DNA of 64,000 bases, taken from NCBI GenBank assembly GCA_004154925.1, contig QJNS01000027.1, positions 124,001 through 188,000 on the forward strand, given 5' to 3'. A program made the translations under genes and the position numbers. Positions 1-12,400 of the stretch are shown here, one piece after another (the stretch's first letter is position 1; each line of letters begins with the position of its first letter). Below the pieces are notes generated by a model. It did not search any database, was not told where the DNA came from, and saw only the letters and a list, made by a program, of their open reading frames with translations. Source of the DNA: Monosporascus cannonballus. Taxonomy: Eukaryota; Ascomycota; Sordariomycetes; Xylariales.

Positions 1-2577
1 CAATTATTACAGAAAATTTAGTCGAAACCTTCATAAAATAATTATATTTTCAATAAACTTTACCACAAAAAAGAATTAAAATAAATATCAAATACGAAAA
101 AAATATTTTAAAATATTAAAGATATAATTATTAACGAACTAGTACTAATTATGTACGATTTAAATTACTTTATTAAGCTAAAAACCGATATTTCGGATTA
201 TGCGTTAAACGTAATAATCGGATAACGAAATAATTAAAACAAATTGTACCCTATTATATTTTTTCGTATAAATTAAAAGGAACCGAATTTAATTACGGTA
301 TGCGAGATAAAGAATTTATGGCTATTATTATGGCATTTCGAAAGTTTAGGTATTTCTTAAAGGAAAATTTGTATTAGGTTAAGATTTATACGGATTATCA
401 AACTTTTACCCGATTTATTATGACCAGAAAATTTATAAAACGCTAATTAAAATATGTAAAAAAGTTGGCGAATTTCGATTTCGTTATTATTTATAGGAAA
501 AGGTTAGAAAATGGCAAAGTAAGTACCTTAAGCAAATAATGAAATTTCGAAAAAAATTAGTTAAAGGTAGCTATATAATTTTTGATATTAGTATAAAAGA
601 ATATTTACGTTTACGATAAATTGTAATAATTTGAGTAATATATTACGATATATATTAAAAGATCCAGCAATATAACGATAATCTTCCAAAAAATCAAAAC
701 AAAAGGATAAAACATAAGTTCCAGAAACCTACCAAATGGATTTAGTACTTAAAATATAAGAATATTAATTATACGGATATCTAGGGATTTATAAAACCTT
801 AAAACGGTTTTAACGCATATATTTTTTTAGGATAAAATTAACTCTATAATAGATTATACGGCAATACGATATTTATGCCAAAGTAAAGGTTCGACAAAAT
901 AGGCCATACGGAAAATTACAGTTATTATTAGCCGTAAAATAACCATAATATTTAATTATATTCGATATTGTTACTAAACGTTTTATCTCAAAAAATCCAG
1001 TTACAGAAATATATTACGATAGCATTTTCGTAATCGTCGATCGATTTACGAAATTTCTTATTTTTTACTATATTACGAAAATAGAAATACCGAACAAATA
1101 ATATATATATTTTTTAAAAGGTATTTTCAATATATACGGATTACCTATAGAAATTAATTTAGATAAAGGATCGATATTTGCATTTAAATTTTGGCAAAGT
1201 TTAATAGCATAAATTAACTTGAATTATAAATTATTTAACATATTGAAACTTTAAAGGAATAAATAAATAAAAAGAATATACTAAATTTTGGAAGCTTATT
1301 CATAATATTATATTTATTACGAATAAAATAATTAGGTTAAAAAGCTATTAATCGCATAACTATTTTTAATACCAGTTATTATAAAAGTATTAAGATAATA
1401 TTTATAAATATAAATTTTGGATTTATTTTAAAAGTTTATGAAAAAATACGCGATAATAATTTAATTAACATTAAAGTAAATTTTATATTGAAATAATTAC
1501 GAAAACTATATTAAGAAATAAAAAATAAAATTAAAATTCGTATAAAATGAGATAAGTAAGTATTACAATTATAAAAAGCTAAAGGGATTAATTTTCGAAA
1601 AAGGGGAAATAGTTTTTTTCGTTACCAAAAACATTTAAACAAAAAAACCTAATATAAAGTTTTTAAGAAAATCTTAGAAAATAATTATTAATAAAAATGT
1701 CCACTAAAAGTTAAATTTTATCCAATTTTTTATGTTTCTTTATTCGACTTAGTAACAAATATAATTAAAATGCATACGGTGTAAAACAATATAAAAGTGA
1801 AAAACGAATATGTATATAAAGTGGAAAATATTTTCGATATACGAAAATAAAACGGATGTATCTAATATCTGATTAAATAGAAAAAAAAATACCCGGATTT
1901 CGAAAACACCTGGGAACTTGCTAAAAACCTTGTTGGCGTTTAGCGTTTGTTAAAAACCTTTTATTAATAAAACCGAGGTTAGCAGGGTTAAAAGTTCTTT
2001 AATTAATAAACGACCAATCGATGGAATTAAAGTTAAATCAATTAAGAAAAATTACGGCCTTTGCCGACGTAACTTAAGCGGCCTTTAATTTAACTTATTT
2101 TTCTTGATATTTTAACTTATTTAATTTTTTTAGGGACCGTAACTTACGAAATAATATGCGTATTATACGGTCAGCCTATAATTTCTTTTGTCTTCGAAAA
2201 CGGCGAACTTTAATCTATACCTATTCCGGTTCCTCCTTAGCCTTTTCGAGTTCCGTTTTAATCTTAAAATAATTGGAAATAAGCTCTTCGAATTAAAAAG
2301 TGAAAAAACGGTTAACGTTATAAACGTTTTAATTTCGCGTTACGTATTTTTCATACCGGGAAAAATCCGACAACGAAATACGATAAAAGGATAACCTGCA
2401 ACAAGCACAATAAAAATATACGGGCATATTTACAGTACGAAAGGTAATTAATTTAAGCAAGTTATTTCGCTTTTTTGTTTTTTTGTTAATCGGTTGTTTT
2501 AATATAACTCGATATAATTATAGGAACTTATAGAAAAAAGAAATCTTCGAGGCGAAAATTATAAAGAAAGAAGATCC
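1..2577 (+). pseudogene. Family A Ty3/gypsy chromovirus, 3' half of pol (copy A1), RIP-degraded
   Basis: This is the 3' part of an LTR retrotransposon entering from outside the window. Read through stops and frame changes, the + strand shows RNase H at about 120-445 (a DxSDYAL-like motif and a later YTDYQ-TF-RF segment), an integrase core at about 1020-1260 (IVDRFTKF, then IYGLPIEI and an FWQSL segment), and a chromodomain at about 1795-1935 (VENIFDIRK, then YPDFENTWELAKNL). That order is typical of chromoviruses. Many CAA/CAG codons read TAA/TAG, as RIP would produce. No functional protein is possible. A purine-rich tract (AAAGAAAGAAGATCC, ending 2577) lies directly before the 3' LTR and fits a polypurine tract, supporting the + orientation. 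Confidence 0.85.
2018..2430 (-). pseudogene. Antisense accessory ORF of family A (Cys-rich plus coiled-coil), degraded
   Basis: Between the chromodomain and the 3' LTR, the strand opposite gag-pol carries a reading frame that stays protein-like when RIP-type stops are read through. Near 2398-2410 it has a CxxC pair (YFYCACC), then residues placed like a second Cys cluster but mostly read as Tyr (KYVTRNQN-like), which RIP TGC to TAC would explain. A long charged, helix-prone stretch follows (TELEKAKEEPE, then RRFRRQKKL and FRKLRSLKKLNK). The layout resembles the plus-strand frames at 32490-33060 and 55860-56285 in family B, whose gag-pol runs on the minus strand. No function is assigned. The zinc-binding and coiled-coil reading is inference from composition. 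Confidence 0.5.
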
Positions 2578-2938
2578 TATTATAACCTAACGGATTACGG
2601 CCTTAGAAAACGGTCGTAACAAAAAGATAACTAAACTCTATGGGTCAAATTACGTAATAGTTCGATAAAATCGATCATAAAGCCCATAAAGCCAGGCTCG
2701 ACGAGATCAATCGTAAAGCCTATAAAGCCAGGTTAAAAGAATTAAGTATAAAATACTTATTATTTCCATAATTAAGATAACTTCAGTTTGTAATATAACA
2801 TTGTTACTCAAAGCACCCTTGGTGTTACGAGACGTAACACGATTACTATATTTATTGCTCAGATTCCCACGATACTCCTGCCAACATAAACCCGTACGAC
2901 TAAGGTTTAATAGTTGGTTAAACCCCCTAGCCGTCACA
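2578..2938 (+). repeat. 3' LTR of family A copy A1
   Basis: The left end reads TATTATAACC, where less mutated copies have TGTTACGACC. The right end reads AGCCGTCACA. The central part (CCGTACGACTAAGG and neighbours) matches the A LTRs near 5592, 14045, 19630, 25400 and 62991. The right part keeps more GC than most copies. Confidence 0.8.
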
Positions 2939-3529
2939 AAATTCTTCGCAGAGAAAAGACTTATTTTTTAAGTTGTTAAAAATATTAATATTAAGATTTA
3001 CTTCAAAAAATGGTTATAACTTTTGCAGAAATTCTTATATTTTCAATTGGTATACATATGTGCTGTTAAGGTTTAATTATAAACTTTTTACTTTTTATTC
3101 CTATTTCGAAATTGCTAATTAAATAATTTGTCGAATTAAATTTTTCAAATTATAAAACAGCTTTAATAAACGGGATATAATTACGTATTCAACAACAAAA
3201 TTTGTTTTTTAATATAAAGTTATATTAGATTTTGTTAATTTAATAAGTTATAGAAATAATTAATTAAGATCGATATAATATTATATATTAAGCACGCATA
3301 TTTTAAATTAACATTCGCTCTTAAAACGGATTTAACCTTTAAGCCTTTTATAAATAATCATAAATATTAGCCATACTTTTATTATTAAGGACATTTTAAA
3401 ATATATATCGTTATTAGTAATATATAATTAATATTATTTCAATTATAATTAATTAATTATTATTTATATATTTAACATTTTTAAACATTAGATATAAGCT
3501 ATATTAATTGCGTTATTATATTTAGCTAA
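2939..3529. other. AT-rich gap without a gene
   Basis: Very AT-rich, stop-dense in all frames and without a recognisable domain. It separates the A1 LTR from the first GC-normal island, which begins abruptly near 3530. Confidence 0.6.
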
Positions 3530-4011
3530 TTGCGTAGTTTTTTATAACGTGTATAGTGTTTGTGTAACTTAGTAACGGAGTATATATGTTCCGATTAGAA
3601 GGCGACCTTTCCGTATTTGGTGGGCTATAGCACACCTGGCTATCTAACAACCTCCCTATCACCTGCGTTAGGCAAGGGCTCCAGCCCGCCCAACAGCGAA
3701 TGCTTTCTATGCTAGACAACTTTCATATTTGCACTAGTGTTTTCTTATACATTTGCAAACATAAGTATAGGTACCTACTCTTAAGTATAGTAAATAATAC
3801 ATATGGACAGCTACTTTGTTGGTCCCCGCAACCGTAGCTTACATCATGCATACTAGCTAAGTCCTAGCTATGTGAGTTTGGACTGTACTCATGCGCGTAT
3901 TTTCTCCGCCAGATTCCAGCATGATCCTTATTATAATCAGCACGAACACAACCCAAGCTCGAGCACATCGAGAGTCTACGAACACCAACACCCGGAACTA
4001 TTTGGCCAAGC
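3530..4011 (+). promoter_or_regulatory. GC-normal upstream region of methyltransferase gene 1
   Basis: Base composition switches to normal near 3530 and the stretch leads into the gene starting at 4012. It holds a TAGGTACCTA palindrome around 3768-3777 and a CTAAGTCCTAGCTATG stretch at about 3856-3871. Short frames here (for example 3872-4084) overlap the gene in another frame and are not credible proteins. Promoter and 5' UTR are inferred from position only. Confidence 0.4.
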
Positions 4012-5215
4012 ATGGCTCTCGACGGGCGGCCTTCGTCCGGAGTTCAGCTCCATAATATTCAACAATCCGGTTTGCTGGATTTGAGGAAATGCATTATCGC
4101 CGGCCTTCAAAGTACTCCGAAGATGATGCCCTCGCTTCTCCTTTGGGACGATCGAGGACTTAGCAACTTTGACGCCTGGACGAATGATCCAGCGTACTAT
4201 CCAAAGCGTTGCGAATGGGAAATTCTACGGAAGTACGGAACTGATATGGTTGGTCAACTTCCAGCGAACTCTGCCATCATTGAGTTGGGCTGCGGGTACA
4301 TTTGCCCTGACCCATCTATCCAACGCAGGCATAAACGTACTGACTTTAACGCTCAACCAACTACAGAAACCTCAGTAAAACTGCATGGTTACTTGCTAAC
4401 ATGGTAAAGGACCACCAAGATGTGCTATACTACGCGCTGGATGTGTCTGACGACGCTCTCTGCACGAATTTGGGCGACCTCAAGAAACAGTTCGCTGCAT
4501 CTCATCGTCTACAAATTTCTGGATTAATTGGCACGTACAGCGATTGCGCCAATTGGCTTGCCAATTCCCCCCCTCTGCCGGTGTCCACGGTGACATTCCT
4601 ATGGCTGGGGAACAGCATTGCCAATATGACCCGAGACAACGCAAGCGCCTTGATGGGGCAGTTGCAAGCCGCCTGTGCGAAAATGAGCGTCGATTGTAAC
4701 TTTCTTATTTCTGCGGACGGTTGTCGGGTGGAAGATCGAATACTCAAGACATACAACCCCGTCAATGAACCGTCCAGAGTGTTTCTCTTCCATGGCCTTC
4801 ATCATGCCAACAGACTGCTAGGGCAGGTGGCATTCAAGGAGGCGGAGTGGGACGCCATCCCTGAGTGGGACAAGGAGGAGAATGAGCTTCGGTACTACTA
4901 CGCGCCTAAGCGAGATATCCAACTAGAGATAGGTGGATTAAGTATTGGAGTGAAGAAGGGGGAGCCGGTCTATTACTTCATGTCTGGGAAATGGAGCGAG
5001 ACGCAGATAGCCTCTATTGCTAGCAACGCAGGGCTGAGCGTTGGGAAAATATGGAAAGACGCCCAATACGAGTATGGTGAGTACTTTGAGATTATGACTC
5101 TACACTTCGTGCCGTATATTAAGATCTCTATCCAGGCTATTATCTTTTACAGAGCGCGACGAAGGTTCCTCCCTCTGTCGGACACAGGGTACTGACCGAA
5201 CGGTCGCTGCTTTGA
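4012..5215 (+). CDS. Stand-alone SAM-dependent methyltransferase, EgtD/EasF superfamily (gene 1)
   Basis: Predicted N-methyltransferase of an amino acid or amino-acid-derived substrate, using S-adenosylmethionine, of the PF10017 (histidine-specific methyltransferase) type. Three exons join in frame: 4012-4295, 4367-5076 and 5136-5215, giving 357 residues, close to the usual length of EasF-like stand-alone members. Seen in the protein: PSLLLWDDRGL at 40-50, the substrate-side YYP at 62-64, SAM motif I ELGCG at 91-95 (split by intron 1), YYALDVS at 116-122, GTYSDCANWL at 150-159, WLGNSIAN at 174-181 and an HAN triplet at 241-243. Intron 1 (4296-4366) has a CTGAC branch-like site. For intron 2 (5077-5135) I chose the acceptor that restores a YGYYLL C-terminus. 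The start at 4012 aligns with the paralogue. No Egt1 sulfatase-like domain and no pathway neighbours are present, so the substrate is unknown. No stop or frameshift is seen. Confidence 0.85.
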
Positions 5216-5591
5216 TTGGATCCATGTTACCCGGATTGACTACTACGCAGAATAACATATGGGATTTACCTTCTAAAAGGTTTCACACGGTCACGGAAGG
5301 AAAGTCTTGTCCTCTTGAAGCCCTGCAAAGGTGTACGTCGTTGGCGTAACAATTAAGGTTTATTTCATATTAGATGCGGGTTAAATCCCACCGCTCAAGA
5401 GCAGAAAAGGCATGGGGTGGCAAGTGAAGGTGATATACGCAGCATAAGTCTCAATAGTGTATAGAGTGGTATTCTTTTTACTGTATGAATTTGGTGATTT
5501 GGTTGCAATCATAACTCTTCGGATACATACCTACACAGCGAAACGACGGGGGATGATAGACAACCCAAATCCATATGCTCCATCCCAATAC
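5216..5591. other. 3' flank of gene 1, GC-normal
   Basis: Non-coding, GC-normal sequence between the stop codon and the family A insertion at 5592. It ends in AATAC, which is repeated at 16290-16294 and marks the insertion target. I see no second gene here. Confidence 0.5.
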
Positions 5592-5906
5592 TGTCACGTC
5601 ATGACAAGCCACGGCCTCCAGAAACCGTCGCAACAGGAACAGCCAAGAAGACCAAATGGGCGAGGTCACGTAACGGATCACCAACTTGCTGGTAGTAAGC
5701 CAGTAAGGTAAATCAAAATATATACGTTCATTATGTCCGTATTTAAATAATGATAATTTGCAATAATATTTCGTTACTTAAAATATTTTTAATATGACGA
5801 CATACAATTACTTACTATATTTATGATTTAACCTTTTTCACTAATCCTAATAATATATATTTGTAAGGTTTAAATTTTATAATAAATTAAACTTTTAGCC
5901 GTTATA
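5592..5906 (+). repeat. 5' LTR of A2, first 115 bp unmutated
   Basis: Starts TGTCACGTCATGAC and ends GCCGTTATA (less mutated copies: GCCGTCACA). The first roughly 115 bases keep normal GC content and closely match the start of the A3 LTR at 19630 (shared ACAAGCCACGGCCTCCAG). From about 5710 on the same LTR is strongly AT-shifted. Confidence 0.8.
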
Positions 5907-5999
5907 AGTTATTTAGTTTTGTTTAATAATATCGTTAAATGTTAAATAATATTTAATATTTTTAAAAGATCAATTAATATATAAAAAACTTTTATTTAA

Positions 6000-7515
6000 T
6001 AATTGTAAGCTCCGATTCCAAAATTCGAGAAAAGGGTTTGATAATTTATTATTTAAATTAAAATTGTTTTATTTATTTCATATTTTTTATTAAGATAAAA
6101 CGCAAGATGTCGCAGCTATATAACCAGAAAAGTAATTTTCGAATTTCTTTTAATTTAAATAGATATTTATTTTCGATTTTTTCCGATTAATAAACCAACG
6201 GATCAAACTTTGGCAGTAAGAATAAACTTAAAAAAAACGCAGCTAATTAATTCGAACCCGTTATTGTTACAGGAGCAGGGGCTCCTATCTCTAAGAGACC
6301 TATCTTTTAAAGCCTAGCGCGGGCCTGTCACGGCTAAACCCCGGACAAGGAAGCTTGGCTTTCAAGGTGATCTAATTGATCTAGGTGATTTAAGTGATCT
6401 GGGACCAGATCACATAGATCATATAGATTACATAAATCTATAAGATACTCACTTTAAGGAATTGGGATATATAATAAAACCGGTTTCTTATATAAATAAT
6501 ACCTACTTAATTTTTCGCTCCTTAGCTATTAATCTAAGCCTACAGCTAAAAGCAGCCGTTTTTTACTGTAAAAAAATATCCAAATCTTTTTAACGAACAG
6601 AGTATTGAATTATTCCTCGCCCTATTGTTACTTGGAAATCAAGACCCCTTCGGATACTGATCATACCTCCAGATGGATGTATAACAGGTTTGTTAGAGTT
6701 ATACGGCATTATTTAAAAAAGAAAGTTAGCTAAAACTTTATTAACGAATTCTTTTTATATATTAATTCCGGCAATTTAAACGAAAAACGGCCCGCGATAT
6801 AACAAATCTTTTAATTACGATAAAAAAGGTTGAATTTCAAATATGTAACTACGTTGAAAAACTTTATAATTCAATCCGAATAAGAAAATAACGAAACGGA
6901 CGTTTTTATCGATGTATTTTATAAAGATTAAAATATAATATAAAAGAGAAAATTATTCGGATCGAACGGTTATTTACCTTTTATGAATATATTGTAAACA
7001 CAATGAAAATCGATAATCGATAATTTCAAAAATGGCAAAACAAAAGGTGATATACTTTCCGAACTAGTTGTATTAAATCAAACTAGAAAAAAAAACAAAA
7101 TACGCTTTGCATTTCTTATAATATAGCATTAGGACCTATGGAAACTGGAATGGTCCAGCGTAAAAACAAAAGGTAAATATAATGCTTTAATTGTAGCAAA
7201 ATAAGATATTATAAAAGCACTTAGAAAACGCCTCGACGATAAGGCAGTTAAAACCTCGTTTCGAAAAAGTAATTAATCGACTCGGACGAAGAACTATGTA
7301 ATAAAAACAAATAAAACATTAACATAATTCGAGCCTAATATATATAAGGGTCATTACGATAAAATAATTCACGTAAAATAGAAAAAGTTAAAACATTAAG
7401 AGAAGAATATTGAGAAAATAATAATATATGTTAAAAGAATAATTAAAGAAATATTAAAAATAAATAAAGAATATTTATACTGCAATCTTTAACCGATAAC
7501 GCAAAATATACGCTG
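6000..7515 (+). pseudogene. Degraded gag of A2
   Basis: Read through stops, the + strand around 6720-6960 matches the better preserved gag piece at 63722-63960 of another A copy, including a stretch ending in an acidic TDVFIDVFYKD-like segment. It is interrupted by the B solo LTR at 6265-6697. No intact frame remains. Confidence 0.55.
6265..6697 (+). repeat. Solo LTR of family B, TSD GTTAT
   Basis: Begins TGTTACAGGAGCAGGGG and ends GGTTTGTTAGA, where the consensus is GGTTCGTTACA. It is flanked by GTTAT at 6260-6264 and 6698-6702. The orientation matches family B coding orientation on the + strand. It lies inside the gag region of A2. Confidence 0.9.
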
Positions 7516-7517
7516 TA

Positions 7518-8914
7518 CAGTCGGGGTGCAAAAGTCTCGGTTTAGTCTCCATACCCCATATTTCCAATTACCACTTTCATAACTTCACTTATACGTTTTT
7601 CCACCATCTCTTAATAAAATTATTAGCGATTTTAATTACTTATAAATAAATGGATTACGTATACGGTAAACTACTCTAATATTTCGTATACCAGCCCTAA
7701 ACTATAATCATAATTTCGATCCGTTTTAGCATATTATTTATTAAATTATTTAATATATTTTATGCGAACTTTTCTTATATAGCAATTATAATAGCAATAA
7801 GTAAATCTAATGCTTTCTGCGTATTGCCGAATAACTTAAGCTTTGGTTCCTTTTTTTGGATACGCTCCTTTAGTAATTTCCATATATTTTCGATAAGGTT
7901 TAAATCGGGCGAATATGGGGGCCATTCCAGCATTTCGACGGCCTGCTTTTAAAGCTATTCCTTTACGATTCGGGCGGTATAAACAAGAACGTTATTTTGC
8001 ATAAAAATAAAGTCGCCATCGAGGTATTCGGGAAGGTATTCGTTAAGGTAATTACGATAAACGCAGCCGGTTAATCCGCCCCGGGCGGTTTCGGGATCCC
8101 TATTAAGGGCTATTAGGAAGCTTCGTTTTCCATACCGGATATTACCCCAAAATATTAGCGTCTGGCCGGTTTTTTTGTATCGGGGCTATATATATTTAAG
8201 TAATAAACGGGATTTCTTTATTTAAAGGGAAATAATTAATAATTAACATAATAATTAAGGTAAAAAAGAATAATATGTTAAAAAAATTTTCGGCGGAAAA
8301 CTTACTGCGCCCGTTTACCGTAATTACGGTCCATATTCGTTTCGTCGTTAAATAAAACTTTCCGTTACCATTCGGGGGGCTTATCGCAGTATTCCAAAGC
8401 CTAAAAAAACTTTTGTTTTGCATATTCCGGAATTAGAAACGGACGTTAAAATACGTATTAATGTATTATCCCTTTCCGGCGAAATTACCGCGTTAAAATT
8501 CACCTAAAAATATATAAATAATATAATTTAATAAATTTAATAATAAATATAAAAAGATTAAAGTTAATAAATCGCTATAAATATTTTTTATAAATCGGCC
8601 GAAACTTATATAAATAATCCGAACGTAATAAAAATTAGGCTGAATTTTGATACGTATAACGATTATAAACGTCTTAAACGATAATGAGGGATATTCCGTA
8701 TTTTTTCGCGATTTCGGTAAAGCCGTTACTTAAATCTTTTTCGGACTTCCATTTCGTTCTCGTATAAGGTAATTATTCTTTTCGCAAAGCAATTGGACCC
8801 AAATTGGGTTATTTACTTATGATTAAAGTATGAAAGGTATTGGCGTTAAAGTAGAAAAAATACGCGTTTTTGTGGAGCGTGCAGAAATTTACCAAGACTT
8901 TTGCACTCCCACTG
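7518..8914 (-). mobile_element. Tc1/mariner-type DNA transposon, degraded
   Basis: The ends form imperfect terminal inverted repeats: CAGTCGGGGTGCAAAA on the left, and CAGTGGGAGTGCAAAA when the right end is reverse-complemented, about 20 of 23 positions matching in all. TA flanks both sides (7516-7517 and 8915-8916), the usual Tc1/mariner target duplication. Length is 1397 bp. The transposase lies on the minus strand and carries stops. Confidence 0.9.
7855..8420 (-). pseudogene. Tc1/mariner transposase remnant
   Basis: The minus-strand reading gives a DDE-transposase C-terminal half in order: a WGNIRYG-like segment, then GDFIFMQNNVLVYTAR (usual form MQDNAPxHTA), then EWPPYSPDLNLIENIW followed by KLLKERI. 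The SPDLNxIE motif is diagnostic of Tc1/mariner transposases and contains the third acidic residue. The D of the MQDNA motif reads N, which would remove the second catalytic acid. In-frame TAG and TAA stops occur where CAG/CAA is expected. This stretch keeps more GC than surrounding pol sequence. It is not functional. Confidence 0.85.
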
Positions 8915-9206
8915 TATATTATAAATATCGAAATTACTTAATATTTAATAAAAAGGAATTTATATATTAACGTATTATACATACATAAAAAAACTTGAAT
9001 TGTTTTATGAAATTACAATAATAATTTAATTAAGAAATTATGTTCTTATTTTCGATTTATTACCTTCTAAAATAATATTAATATATAAAGAAATTTTTGA
9101 AATTAATTAAAAACCATATTTTTTATAAAAAGAAATTTGCATATTTATTATTAGTAAAATAATTAATTAGTAAAGAAAGTTAATTATAAATATTATAAAA
9201 GCTATT

Positions 9207-9396
9207 ACCTGTAAGAATACAGCCCGTATAAGGATAAGGCTGGTAGCCGACCAGCCGCCGATAAGCCATCGACCGACTTACTAATATAAATCCACCATCT
9301 GGCAGTTAATGGAGAACGCCAGATGGAAGTATCCTAATACACTTACTTCTTGGAATCTGCTTTGCGACTGGTCGGAGATTACTTTACCCAGCTCAC
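9207..9396. mobile_element. 190-bp GC-normal insert with 7-bp direct-repeat flanks
   Basis: A GC-normal patch in strongly AT-rich A2 sequence, flanked by AGCTATT at 9200-9206 and 9397-9403. It contains two palindromes: GGCTGGTagccgACCAGCC at about 9238-9256 and CCATCTGGC/GCCAGATGG at 9295-9326. No open frame and no clear terminal inverted repeats are present. A small non-autonomous transposon is likely, but the superfamily is not recognised. Confidence 0.5.
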
Positions 9397-9403
9397 AGCT
9401 ATT

Positions 9404-12400
9404 CAATATTTTATATTACCGAAATGTAATTATAAATTTTTATTTTTAATTTATATAGATTATGAATTTTTAAAAATATAAATATATTGAAAAATTTAAT
9501 ATTATATTCGAAGATTTCATAAAATAAATAACAAATTATAAAAGGTTTAAGACAATAATATAGGTTATATAGATAATAAATAATTTAATAAGGCAAACAT
9601 TTATAAATAAATTAAGAAATGTTAATATGATTTAAAAAATAAATATTTCGCAAAAACTGTAAATATAATAATTTAAGATATTGTATAAAAAATATAAAAA
9701 AGATTTAGCAAATTGGAATAGAAATTTAAAAAACGTTATTTATAAAAAAGTGATAAAATAACAAAACCTGAAAAAATTAAAAAGAATGTTCAAAAAAGAG
9801 TATAGTTATAATGATAAAGACCGTTAATTGTTTTTTTATATTAGATTAACGATTTAAAATATATTAATATACTATAATAATAAATGACGAATACCTAGGC
9901 GAAAAATATGTTTTACTACGTGTTGTTAATAAATTTATATTATTATTAAATATAAATTAAAACCATCTCTAATTACGAATACCGAGAATTAAATTTCCAC
10001 ATACGATAACGGAAGAATGCAAGGCAAAATTAATTATTTCACAATTTCTATTTAAAATTAATATTAAATAATATATTTTGACATCGTCTTACGTGAGAAT
10101 TTCGATATATTCTTATTATTACGTTAAATATATTAATAGGTAGTTTTATTTTGTTATGAAATTTATTACATAAGGTCCGCCATATATTCTATTAATACAT
10201 ACAAATAAATTAACATAAAATATTAAAAGTATTATATATCTTTATTACCATTAAAACTAAAATTATATAAGTAAATACCAATTTAAAATACCTATTTTAA
10301 AAATTAAAACATTTAATTTATATGTGATATAACTACTATAAGTATATATTTCATCGTAAAGAAGATATTTATACCAAGATATTAAAATATAAAAAGAAAT
10401 AAAATTATGATATAATTTTTCACACGTTTTTATGTGCGAAATTTTACCTTGATTCTAACATTAACTAAAATGCATTATGCGTTTTTTAACAATATTTAAA
10501 AAAATTCGATTATAAAAATATAAATTCGATTTTCGATAATAAATGTAAAATATCTTATATTTTTCCGAAATTGAAATGCAGTAATTTAGAAGTTAGAATT
10601 CATTATTTATAATTCAGCGATATAATTATCAAAAGTCGACTATTCGTTTTATAAAGTTAAATAATTTATAACCATAAAGTTTAGAGGTAAATATAATTAA
10701 ATACAAATTTTAAAAATATACAAATAAAATTAATTTTTAAAACAAAACCCTAATTATTTAAATACTTATTTAAATTAATAATATTTATAGAGAAATTATT
10801 TATTTTAACGACAAATGAAATTATAGATAACGTCAATATTTTATCATTTTTATTATATATTATTTCTCTACTATTATATATTCTAACATCAGAAAAGTAT
10901 ATTGAAAATATAATTATAATTTTGTTACATTTTGTAAAACATTTGAATATTAATAAAGAAAAATTTAATTAATTTTATATATAGGAAAAAACATATTTAG
11001 AAGGTATTATTAAGCAAGAATATATTAAAATAAAACTTGAAAACACCGTCGTAAGTACAAAATAGTAGAGGCCAATTATTATTAAAATAGAATACAAATA
11101 TACCTTGAATTTGTTAATTGTTATAAGAGATTTATCCGCAATTCTACGAAGAATGTTATATTTTTAAATAAATCTATTAAGAAACAAATTTAAATATATA
11201 TTATAAATAATAGAAAAGTTTTAGAAAATTAAAATTGCGATTATCAAGGAATTAATATTAATTATATACGATTTAAAACGCCCTGTTAAAATAAAGTCAA
11301 ATGTTTCGAATTACACATTAAATACAATAATTACATAGTAAAATAATTAAAACAAACTATATTTTATAAAATTCTTTCGTACAAATCCAGACAAGCCAAA
11401 TTTAATTACTTTATTTCAAATATATATTTTATAGTTATTATTACTGCTTTTTTAAAAATTTAGTATTTTCTTTTAATAAAACCTTTATTAGGTTAACGTT
11501 TATAAGGATTTTATCATATTATTCGTTTTATTACGATTAAAAGAATTACAGTATAATAATTACAGTATATAGAAAATAACAAATTTCCATTGTCTTCTTA
11601 TGTATAAAATAGGACTAGAAAACAGAAAAGTAAAGGTTTTGAGTAAATAATTAAATTTCGAAAAGAAAATTAATTAAAATTGATTATATAAATTGTGATA
11701 TTATTATAAGAAGATATTTCTATACATGTTAAATGATATTAATACGAGATATACTATATACTATACATTAAATAGTTAAAAAATAAGTTATAAGTTTTAA
11801 AAAATGCGATAAAAACTTATTGCTTAAAATATACGAATATTTGTAATATAAATATTGAAAGAGTTACTAAACCTTAAAACGATTATAATGTATTGACTGT
11901 TTTTTGAAATAAAAATACTAATATAAGAAATATACGAATAATATAACTTTTATAATAGAGTTAAAATGTAATAGCAAAGGTTTTACGAAAGAAATATAAT
12001 TATTATCGGTTTTTGAAATAATACGCGATTTATTTACTATAGAATTTATTATTAAATATTTTTATACGAACATATAACGATAAAAATATATTATGATATT
12101 ATGTTCTTAATTATCGATAAATTTACAACATTCTTTTTACTTTTTATCAAATTAAAAAGATATTAATATTTAGTAAATTGTTTACACTTTTTAAAAAAGT
12201 ATTTTTGGTATTTACGAATAGTTATCCGAAATTATATTATATAAAAAGTTATATATTTTCTGCAATTCTAGCAACATTTAATAAAATCAATCGAGTGAAA
12301 TTATAAATTATATAATTTAATTACGTTTTAAACAGACGAAAAAATATTACCGTGAATTTAAAGATTGAAAACATATATAAAATATTATATTAAACATCCA

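Noticed and set aside
3872..4084. ORF of 70 codons upstream of gene 1
   Set aside because: It overlaps the methyltransferase exon in another frame and has no family similarity; most likely 5' UTR sequence.
5153..5349. Alternative third exon of gene 1 using the acceptor ending at 5152
   Set aside because: It gives a 64-codon tail unlike the family, whereas the acceptor ending at 5135 restores a YGYYLL C-terminus.
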